A DNA stretch of 64,000 nt from Auricularia sp. M13 (Eukaryota > Basidiomycota > Agaricomycetes > Auriculariales > Auriculariaceae), in contig CM073199.1 of NCBI GenBank assembly GCA_037042915.1, positions 434,001 to 498,000 of the forward strand, given 5' to 3'. The notes under the pieces are model-generated. The model was given only the letters and a program-made list of their open reading frames with translations, was not told the DNA's origin and did no database searches. Both the position numbers and the translations under genes were made by a program. Positions 11,152 to 20,425 of the stretch are shown here, piece after piece (the stretch's first letter is position 1; each line of letters opens with the position of its first letter).

Positions 11152-13468
11152 CTAGCTATCCTTGTAATCTACCCCTGTAGTGCATACTCTCTTGGGCCTT
11201 TGAGGTCCATTACCTGCGGTTGCAGGTGCTGTATTTTTGACGGTGCGAGCGATGTTCCTCGCCGGTGCCGGTTCACGTGGCCGAGCCGGTACCTTCTGCG
11301 CACGTGAGCGCATCGTACGATCGGAAGTTTGGGCATCTGCAGCTCTCATCCGTTTCAACGGTGCATCGCTGCCATCCTTGACCTTGCGCCTGGTGAAGAC
11401 TTTAAAATCACTGGGTGTACTGCCAGAAAATACATACTTTTTTCCGTTTCCCACAGCGGTTGATTCGGCGGGTATGGGAGTGAGAGGCGATTCCGGGTCT
11501 ACGGTGCGGAAAGGGCTGCCGCCGGGTGTGCTGGGGAACGCAGTTGGCGTCGGAAGCTGCAGCCGATCAACGATTATGTTAAACTTAGAACAACCCGACT
11601 TACCACTTGCGATCCGAACCTCGAGCGCACAGGCGTCTGGTGCTGCTCCACCGTCTGCTGCTCCCGGGGCGACGATATGGGCGTCTGTTGCTCCGGCGGT
11701 TGCGGCGTCAGCTGCTCCGCGGGCTTGGGCGTCTGCTGCTCCGGCGGCTGCGGTGTCTGCTGAAGCAGCGGCACCATCTGCACATCCCGCGGTTTGGGCG
11801 TTAACTCCGGCGGCTCGGGCGTCTGCTGGGGCGGCGGCTCGGGCGTCTGCTGCTCCGGCGGCTCGGGCGTCTGCTGCTGCGGCGGCGGCTGAGGCATCTG
11901 CTGCTCCGGCGGCTCAGGCGTCTGCTCCGGCGGTGGCTCAGGCGTCTGCTGAAGCAGCGGCACCGTCTGCACATCTGGCGGTCTGGGCGTTTGCTCCGGC
12001 AGCACCGGAGTCTGCGGGAGCAGCAGCGCCTGCTGGTCCGGCGGTTTGGGTGTCTGCTCAATTGAGCTTGAGCCTGTATATTCTCGGCGTGAGATGAGAT
12101 GCCAAAGCAACCCGTACTGAACTTACCGCGAGTAGCGCGCACTGCTACTTTGGACAGTCGCTTGACTTCGGCTGCGTGAATACCTACAAAGATGTCAGCG
12201 ACCACTTCCACCTGCAAGAAAGACCATACCTGGTAAAACCCGCATGCAGTAATCTCTTAGAGCTTCATCGTGCCGGTTATGCTCTGTGCTCTTGAGCCAC
12301 TCGCCAACCTTGCCTTTCCCGCCTATACCCTGTAGTCTGTTCCCATGTAAGACATAATAGAAAGTATTAAGAGTACAAACGATGCGACTTGATTACGACG
12401 TTGCCGGTTGTAGGATCGAGTTGCGCGAGCTGGAAAACGGCCATGTTCGTGGAGCGATAAGAGAGCTTTCCCATAAGATCTGCGATTTTTTGGATAAGCT
12501 CTTGCTCGATCCTAATAATCGAATTAGACAGGGAAATGCATTGACTCGATGCTTACACTTCCTCCTGCGCCTCCAAGTTGGCGGGCGAACTTCGCTCGGA
12601 GGACAGTTCCTGTGCGGCCCCCGCATAGCGCATCTTCTCCTCCGTGTCCAACAGCGCCCATCGGTCAGAAAGAACTCGATTTCGCACCGGAATCCGCTCC
12701 TGGTTCCAATCCGCAGCGTCAAACTCTGCGGCGAGCCTCTCGGCAATTTCACGGTCCAAGTCGGCCTTGATCATCCGCGCATATAGCTCTCTTGCGCTAT
12801 CCGCCCGACCTTTATCAGCCGTCGTTGGCGGCCGAGACTGACCCGCCTGAAGGGCACCCTCGGGTGTTGCTGCAGTGCTGGCCCCGTTAGCACGGACGAC
12901 GAGGGTAAAGAATTTAGAAAATACTCACCGCGTGTTCTTGTTCGACGCATTGAGCGACTGTTCGTAAATCTTGATCCACACGCAGTCTGCGAGTGAGTTG
13001 TTACGAACGTCCTGCCGAAATGCCTTACGCAGCTGTCAGCTAGGAGCATAAAAGCAAGCAAACAGTTTTACCGTGCGAGGCGTCTTGCGACTTGCAGTCC
13101 GCGTCATAAAGCTCAGGAAATTTGTCCACAACGTGCAGCCCGTGCGCCTCCCAGATGGGAATGATGTGCTGGGAAGTGTATATGCGTACTTCTGCTTTTG
13201 ATGCACCTGAGCGCTTCAACTGGTATAACTTGTACAACTCAGGCTTGAGCTCTTTCATGCATGCTGGGGTGACGACGAGATTGGGATCGCCGACCGTCCA
13301 GATAGGCCGCTGTACATGACGCTTGCCCCTGCGCTTTGGCTGAGTCGACGAGGGCGGATCATCGGGTCCACCACCACCTGGTGGCGACATCTGAGCACTC
13401 CACAGAACACCACGCCGGGCGCATGCATTTATGATATCCTGTGAAACAATCGTCCCCGCATAATCCAT
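11152..13468 (-). CDS. Proline-rich KDZ cargo protein of unknown function
   Basis: In-frame ATGs occur at 13,468 and 13,390 (MSPPGGGGPDD). The first exon has a basic patch (PKRRGKRHVQRP) and a helical region with YKLYQLKRSG and PIWEAHGLHVV. Later exons encode WIKIYEQSLNASNKNTR, a helical part with WNQERIPVRNRVLSDRWALL, then QELIQKIADLMGKLSYRS and GKGKVGEWLKSTEHNRHDEALRD. A 160-residue stretch of PxxP repeats (TPEPPEQQ-like, 11,600-12,060) follows, and a basic C-terminus ends GVDYKDS at 11,152. Introns are short with GT-AG borders, but the junction near 13,030-13,080 is ambiguous between two frames. I do not recognise the family. Its place next to the transposase, on the same strand, suggests a protein that helps transposition or binds DNA, which is inference only. 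Confidence 0.55.
11600..12065 (-). repeat. Coding proline-rich repeats (TPEPP/TPQPP)
   Basis: About fifteen degenerate 24-36 bp units of the form gtctgctgctccggcggct encode (Q)QTPEPPEQ-like peptides in the minus-strand gene. They give long spurious alanine-rich or arginine-rich frames on the other strand. Confidence 0.75.
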
Positions 13469-13777
13469 TGACCGAGTCAACCGGCATTTAGCATTCAGCC
13501 GCACGGTCCATCGAGATGATAACGTACATACCTCACCGATTCCCACGGGCTTCGCAGTTGATTTGGCAGAGAAGCACGCAAATCCTGTTCCTATGATTGT
13601 GTAGTAAGCTACGTCGGCATTTGATTTCGCTTAGGACTCAGGCCCACTGTGCCGCTTAACATATTGATGTTTCAGGTTGCCTCAGAAGAACTGCAATTGA
13701 TGGATGCTACGGGGGAGAATATCTCTCTATCTTTTACGTTCGAACGACCAGCTTCATCTGCACATCTGTGACCTCCG

Positions 13778-15024
13778 TCACCTCACCCCCTCGGCCTCAT
13801 CATAGAGATCGTACTGTAGAGCCACGTCGGGACCGTCGTTGATGCAGTCGTCAGCGATATCTTCGATGCCAAGGATGGTGCGGGCTTCCTCGGAGAAGTC
13901 CTTGAGATAGAATCGGCAGTCGGCCACCCTGAGCCGACGGCGAGGTAGCTCCACAACACACCAATCCGCCTCGCCATCCGCGCCCTCGGCATCCACGTCC
14001 TGGATCTGTGAATAATCAGGCAACCATGAAGGGATAGGGGGAAAAATGCACATACAAAGTTGCGAGACTGGAAGACGCACTGCACGTGAGCGAAGACGTT
14101 GCCGAGGGTGTCCCAATCTCGATTGTAGTCGAGCTCCTCCGGTCGAAGATCGTTGACATGGCGCCCGAGCTCCGCGACGTCGACGTACACCACAAGCCGT
14201 AGCACCGCGGTGTGGGTGTTCAACTCCTCGTACATAGCATGCCCTTTGTAGAATGCGAGATCCCCAGCAAAAGGAGGGTCGTCCTCTTCGTAGGCGTCGT
14301 TGTAGTAGATACGGTCCAGGGTAATGTTGTCGAGGCGAAGGTCATGCATGGTGCGATCACTGGTGGCGAGCTCGTGGTAGTAGGTGAACCTGCGATGGCT
14401 GGCACGCGTGCACATTGTGATGGAGTAGGTTTTGTGGCCAGCTGGGCGGACTGGGCTGCCCTGGAGGGAAGGATGAGCTGAACGTCGTCGACAGCAGGGA
14501 CGGAGTACGCACCACCCAGACATGAGCGCAGGATACAAGTAGCTTGATGCGGTGCTCAACTTGCAAATCCCGCACGTCAAGTTCCTGGAGAGGTTTGGCG
14601 GGGCGCTCCGGGTACATGGCTTGGCCACGGGCAGTATGGGTGCGGAGGCGGCAGCGGACGCGAAAGATGGCACAGCACTCGCAGCACAACATCAATGAGC
14701 AGTGAACGTCGCTGCGACGGCGGCAGATCAGGCAACAGTCTGGGTTGTCGAGGGCCAGTTGGACTTCGTTTGGGGTGCGGGCGTGTGCAAAGCTGAACGG
14801 AATGACGGTGCGAGCAGACGAGAGCTGGTAGATTATACCGTGCTCCTTGCACTACACGGCGACAGTGAGCATGTTGGGTCACACACGAGCGTCGCTGCAC
14901 ATACCGCGGCGACCTTCATCGGCGTTGTACCACGGTACACTCGGTACCAGCGTGCAGCATGGTCGCATTCCGTCACCGGGCAGAGGACGTCGGGCTCGTC
15001 GCTGATGATGGAAGGGAGCGGCAT
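13778..15024 (-). CDS. Cys/His-rich KDZ cargo protein
   Basis: ATG at 15,024 (MPLPSIISDEPDV). The first exon has LCPVTECDHAARWYRVYRG; a GT-AG intron joins it to CKEHGIIYQLSSART. This is followed by NPDCCLICRRRSDVHC and LMLCCECCAIFRVRC, making a dense Cys/His set that could bind two or three zinc ions. Downstream exons encode a predicted beta-rich domain (LAFYKGHAMYEEL; VLRLVVYVDVAELGRH) and an acidic end (ILGIEDIADDCINDG...DEAEGVR, stop at 13,778). No known family was recognised. It sits between two other left-arm genes on the same strand and is probably co-mobilised cargo. A nucleic-acid or chromatin-binding role is possible but not shown. Confidence 0.55.
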
Positions 15025-15261
15025 GTTGCACGTTCGCGGGCCAGCGGGGTGGGGAATGACTGTGTGGGTGCCAGAACGCAGACGCCATATAAGTCAATGG
15101 GGGCTTGCGCGAGGTCACGCTGGGGCTGGGTCACGTCGAGAGGTCAAAACGCGCGCATCACGGCAGGTCCCGGTGGGATCATGAGCCTGACCGAAGTCCG
15201 TTGAATACAGATATCGCTTAAGGACCAGGTTGCGTCGATCCCTTGAGATGGGAGATTTCTC

Positions 15262-16132
15262 TCACGTTTCAGTGGGTAATGTAATGAACCTCGGGGTCCT
15301 AGCACAGCGTACAGGTCAATCGGGCGAGGTCTTGGGCTCATAATTATCAAACACTCACCAGCACACCGCGTGCGCTGCGAAGCCAAGTCTTCCCACCATG
15401 CCGCTGGTCACAGTACTCGCCATGTCCCCAGAGGTATACCTCGAGCCGCTGTGTGCATAGAGCTTGCTTGTCGACAGCGCCATCCGACCATCATGGCCAC
15501 CGTCGACAGCTACCCAGAATACGCCGGGCATGCTATAGTAATTGTGAGCACTGTGCATGCCCGTAATACAAGCTCGCAGCTCACCTGATATAGTGTCCTC
15601 GATACGGCACAATATGCGCGGCTTGGAACCTGCAGACATTCGGCTCTGTCGACCCGCGTCGCATGCGCCCCATCGTACAGGGCCCACCGCAGCGCATCGT
15701 CTGCGATGGCGCAGACTGCCGCCGTTGACGGCCGCACCCGAAGCCTGGCAATCATCGATGTCGTCTGCGACAGTGTATCCATTGCTGTCAGCTCGCCGTC
15801 TGCCCAGCGACGGGCCACGGTGTTCGCCGTCAGCCAGCATCTGACACAACAACCACCGAGCCAGTTGTGATCGAGATCGTGCTGTCGGTGGATGCAGAGC
15901 AAGGGTCAGCGGTATGCAACCTGTTGCAGACGCCCGCGCCGCCGGCTTACTTTTGTAGGCGCAGACGATGACAGTGCGATATCCCGTACACCACGACTCG
16001 TTCAGCCTTCGCACGGTCGTCTGCGTCCACACCGTCGGCCTTCAGCTTCACAACGTTGTTCTTAATACTATGGAGGTCTTTGACGCGGGCGTGGACGACT
16101 GGCTCCCTGTCAGCATAGACGATATCATACAC
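15262..16132 (-). CDS. Unknown KDZ cargo protein
   Basis: A spliced minus-strand frame starts MYDIVYADREPVVHARVKDL, then KADGVDADDRAKAERVVVYG up to a GTAAGC donor near 15,953. Next comes an exon with NTVARRWADGELTAMDTL and AAVCAIADDALRWALYDGA. The following exon reads MPGVFWVAVDGGHDGRMAL and SGDMASTVTSGMVGRLG, and a last short exon ends PTETstop at 15,262. Donors GTAAGC, GTGAGC, GTATAC and GTGAGT with AG acceptors give introns of 45-75 nt. The start could instead lie upstream (an in-frame region reaches about 16,325). No homology recognised; the real coding status needs transcript support. Confidence 0.42.
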
Positions 16133-16559
16133 TTGCGCGGAGCCCGTACCGTCTTGCTGCGCGCTGTGCGCCGGCTGGCGTTCCCGCTCGTGTACACCGT
16201 GGACATGGCGGATGGTATGGATGCCTGCTGCAAGCGTCAGCCGCAGCAGACACTAAAACAGGCCTTCCTCGCTGCGTTTCGCGCTGCGATTGGTCCCCTG
16301 CGCTGTATACGGCGGCAGCACGCACCTGGAAGTATGCACCGCCCGAGGTGAAGCAGGCGTTTGTTATAGCTGGGCGCTGCCCGGATGGACTTTGGATTCA
16401 GCTGGCGACTCAGGTCGATGCGCCCCTGCCTGATGTCATAGCCATTGATTAGATACTATGACAGCATGTGATTGCTAGTAAAGTACCTTAGTGCGCCCCT
16501 ATACTTGAAGGTATATAAACCCGCGCACGGCGGGCTACGCTAGCATTAGCCCTTGTCCT

Positions 16560-17310
16560 CCTGCACTTGAGCCCGGCCCCGAGCTTGTGCACTGCTGATT
16601 CATACGTCATTTCATCATGCCGCTGTCCTCGCACCCGCACGCGCACCGCTGCACTTGAGCCCGCTCCCGAGCTTGCGCACCATGCACCCCCTTTCCCGTG
16701 CTCGCACACTGCCTACGCACTTGAGCCCGCACCCGAGCTCGTGCACCCCCGTCGCTGTAGCCCGCTCCCGAGCTCGCGGTACGCACTTGAGCCCGCGCCC
16801 GAGCTCGTGCACCCGAGTCGCTGTAGCCCGTTCCCGAGCTCGCGCACTTCCCACGCACGTGAGCCCGGGCCCGAGCTCGTGCACCCCGGTCGCTGTAGCC
16901 CGCTCCCGAGCTCGCGGTACGCACTCGAGCCCGCGCCCGAGCTCGTGCACCCGAGTCGCTGTAGCCCGTTCCCGAGCTCGCGCACTTCCCACGCACATGA
17001 GCCCGCACCCGAGCTCGTGCACCCCGTCGCTGTAGCCCGCTCCGAGCTCGCGCCACACACTTGAGCCCGCGCCCGAGCTCGTGCACCCGAGTCGCTGTAG
17101 CCCGTTCCCGAGCTCGCGCTGCCCACGCACTTGAGCCCGCACCCGAACTCGTGCACCCCCGTCGCTGTAGCCCGCGCCCGAGCTCGCGCCACACACTTGA
17201 GCCCGCGCCTGTCGCTGTAGCCCGATTTCGAGCTCGCGCACATACCTTGTTGGGTTCGCGCATTGCCCTTGCACTTGAGCCCGCACCCCAGCTTGTGTAC
17301 CGCATCATAT
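16560..17310 (+). repeat. GC-rich minisatellite, about 66-70 bp unit, 11 copies
   Basis: Units of the form CACTTGAGCCCGCGCCCGAG followed by CTCGTGCACCC, GTCGCTGTAGCCCG and CCCGAGCTCGCG recur about every 64-75 bp from 16,564 to 17,290. GAGCTC (SacI-like) palindromes recur two per unit. All six frames stay open because stop codons are rare in the unit, so the long arginine-rich frames here are not evidence of genes. It lies just downstream of the TET/JBP gene inside the KDZ element. Confidence 0.85.
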
Positions 17311-17479
17311 AAATCTGCATATTCAAAATAAAATAAAATAAATTGAGTATAACAAGTTGGCTCGGATAATGAGAGGTTAATTGAGCAAGTACTTACTTAC
17401 CATTAAGTAAAGTTTCACAAAATAATAGCGCTTGGACGATAATTGCAGTGTCTGTTTCTTCTAAAAGCTTTTACATGAA

Positions 17480-19941
17480 TCAATCGCGAGCATAGTATCG
17501 AACAAGCTGATCAATGGTCAGAAGGTTAGCCCAAGCTAGTTCACTCCAACTCTTGGCAGCGCATATATGCCCGCTTTCCTCGTCCGTCTGCAGCTCGTTC
17601 AAACATCTCTCGCCCGCACAACGCCAACGGAACAATCCACCGGCGGTGTAGAAAGTCCACGATTGCCGGTACTCGTGTGACTTCAACGGTGCGTTGCCGT
17701 GAGTGATGAGCGCTGACATGACGAAGAGGATATCGCCCGGGGCGAACTCGACGACGACGTTGGGCTCCTTCATGATGAAGTGACCCGAAGTCTTCGGGTT
17801 ATATTTGCCCATTGCGATGATGGTGCAAATGCCCTGCTGCAAGTTCATAGCGTCGCGATGGAAGAGCGTCGTAACCTATACACCGTCAGTCAAGACGGAC
17901 GTGCACAAAGAAAATATAACTCGCCTGTGGGCCGAGATTGAAGGTCATCGCCGCAAAATAATAGTTGAATGGTTCTTCGTCTTCGTCATCGTCATCGTCG
18001 TCCAGGCGGAACGCTTCGTTGAGGTTCAAGTCCTCGTTGAGCTGACGATACTCTGCCATCACTTCCGGGAACGCGTTGTTGGCAGATGCTAACGACAATC
18101 AGCACGCGTATTATGAACCGACATGCACGTACATTGCGCGTACTGGACGACCCGGCGCACTTTCTTATCCTTGAGGAAGGTGCCAATGAGTCGACGATTC
18201 CTTTCCTGCCGTGCGGTGCACTTGACGTCGCTACCGATGTCCGACGAAAAACGAGTGGGCTGCTAAAGAACTCTCAGCCGCAATGAAGACGAGGCTACAA
18301 ACAGAACACACCTTCTGACCACCGCCAAAGGAAGTGCCGACCTGGATTTTCGAGAAGTTGCCGCGTGTGTTCGTGCTGGGGGAGTTGTCCTCATGGCATA
18401 TACTGAGCTCTTCCTGCAGACGCTTCAACTCCTGCGCACAATGACGCTGCGCATCCAGATAGCCGGGATCTGTGCATGCTGGCGCCTTGACACAGTAGAT
18501 GCGACCCTTGTTATCTGTCATGATCACGCCCCTGCAAATTTTAATCGTGAGCTCAACCAGCGCCAGTGCATGGTACGCGCACACCTTTCGTCTGCAACCA
18601 CGTATAGAGCGCCCTGCTTCTCCACAAGATCGCGTACCATCGTCGAAACGTTGGGGTCTAACGTAGAGGGTGTGCGGGCAGACGAAGTGGAGCTTTGAAC
18701 TTGTTCCTCGCGGAACTTCGACGGCGCGATGAACGAGCTCTTGCCAGTAACGTGAGACTTAACGTCAATGTTGGACTCGATGCGGACCGCCTCCTTGATC
18801 TGTTTCGCAGCATGGGCAGCGTTGGGTCCACCCCGCGCACGTTGCTTCAATCGGTGACGCCGCGCGCTCGCGTTGCGCATCGGTCTTGACCTTGGTTACC
18901 ATGGATGTCCCAACTTGCTTCTTCGTAGACACGGATGGCTCGCCATGCTTCTTCGTAGACTCAGCGGACGATTTGACTTGCTTCTTGCTCTTCATCAGCC
19001 GCTGTACCTTGCGCGGACGATGTTCTGGGATAAGAGAAGTGTAAGAAAGCGACAACAAGCCATGCATGACAAACACACCCTCTTGCAGCTGGGAATCATC
19101 GGTTCGACGTGCGTCCAGCACTTGGGCTTTGCGTAGAGCACCTATCCCACATAGATGAGCTCAGAAATATAAACAACACCAAGAACTCACGTCGCTGATC
19201 GTGCCGCACAATCTGCGGCGGTGCCATGCGAATAACGCGCCCGTCGCCAAGCTTAACATCGCGTCCTAGAGCTCGTCGGCATTATGCTCAAATATATACC
19301 GGACAAACATACCACTACCGCGGATAACAGGAACTTGGTGTTGCAGAGGACGGTGGAGAGCCTTGGTGCGTGCTGACAGCTGGGGGACCAGGACGCACAG
19401 CTCCCGGAACGTGGGACTTGAGGTAGCTGTACGCGGGGAAGAGATCAACACATGGCGCGGTGTCAGATGAAATGCATACCGCGCGGAGCACGCACGGTGG
19501 GCGCTGGCGCGCCGGACGTGTAACGATCGCCTACAAGACCAGAGTTAACGGTAGCGAGAGATGCAGCATATATGCTGACCTTTGCTCCCCGAGACGAGCG
19601 TCACACCAGCTGTGGGTGCGAAGTCAGCGCTGTTCAGCGGATGAAGAGACGGATGAAGAGATGGACTCACCCTTGCGCTTGAGGCGCACAGGCTCCTCGC
19701 GACCGTCTGAGCTCTCTGAGCCCGACGAGTCTGACGGCTCGTACTCAGAGCCAGAGTCCTCCTCGAACCCGTATTTTTTAGGGGGCATGAGGTTGACGGC
19801 GAGGTTGAGGTTTGCGTGTGGGTGGACATCACGTGCGGTAAACCCGTCGAATTCGCTGATCTCAGCGGCGCTCGCTATAAGGTCGAAGTCTGAGCGGATG
19901 ACTGGGGCGTCGTTGACGAAGCGGCCACTGCGAAGTTCCAT
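17480..19941 (-). CDS. TET/JBP family 2-oxoglutarate/Fe(II) dioxygenase (5-methylcytosine oxidase)
   Basis: ATG at 19,941 (MELRSGRFVNDAP), about ten exons, stop TGA at 17,480. The N-terminal half is charged and low-complexity (KKYGFEEDSGSEYEPSDSSG; lysine-rich KSKKQVKSSAESTKKHG). The catalytic half reads KGRIYCVKAP, TSFGGGQK/QPTRFSSDIG, ERNRRLIGTFLKDKKVRRVV and FAAMTFNLGPQ. Then VTTLFHRDAMNLQQGICTII supplies the HxD pair, VEFAPGDILFVMSALITHGN the distal His, and YRQSWTFYTAGGLFRW the 2-oxoglutarate-binding arginine. All three iron ligands are present. The intron before the HRD exon is GC-AG (CAG|GCGAGT). The family oxidises 5-methylcytosine in DNA; fungal members cluster with KDZ transposons. 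It is the most intact cargo gene here. A start further upstream (19,995) is possible. Confidence 0.82.
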
Positions 19942-20425
19942 CGTAGGCGGGGAGCGTAGGCGACCTTTCACGGTGAGCGCTCTTATATGGCCCATCCGAG
20001 CACCCCCTCGAGTGAGAGGGGTAATGCTGTCGGGCCGCGCGGGAGGAAATGGACCTGACGATGAGGTCAGTCAGACACCTGGGCGCTTCGACTGTACTCA
20101 CCAGGGTTTCAGGTCTTGAGCCAGAGTTGGATGAATGCATGTGTGTTGTCGACGATGATGTACCGTGACTGATTTTGCCGTTCGGGGTCCTCGACGGGCT
20201 CGTTCGGCCGACATCAAAGGAGACGATTGTGATTTTGACCGGAGAAAAGGTCAGACGGAACGCATGGAGATTGGCGCTTGCCGAACTGCGCAGACGATCG
20301 CCAAGGTAGCGTGTGAAACATTTGCGGCTCGCAGACAGGAGCAGCTACAGCAGGCGCAACAAATATATATGCCGATGGCGAATTGCGGACTTCATCGTCA
20401 GACCCGCAGATCGAACGCGCACCCA
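19942..20425. promoter_or_regulatory. Divergent intergenic region between TET/JBP and RING/SIM genes
   Basis: About 480 bp separate two genes pointing away from each other, so their promoters must lie here. A tatata run occurs at 20,365-20,371. No known operator was recognised. Confidence 0.4.

Noticed and set aside
16560-17310. CRISPR array
   Set aside because: Units are contiguous without unique spacers, and the DNA is eukaryotic.
16607-17326. Long open frames on both strands (up to 239 codons, arginine/glycine rich)
   Set aside because: They coincide with the 66-70 bp minisatellite, which lacks stop codons in every frame; no splice or motif support.
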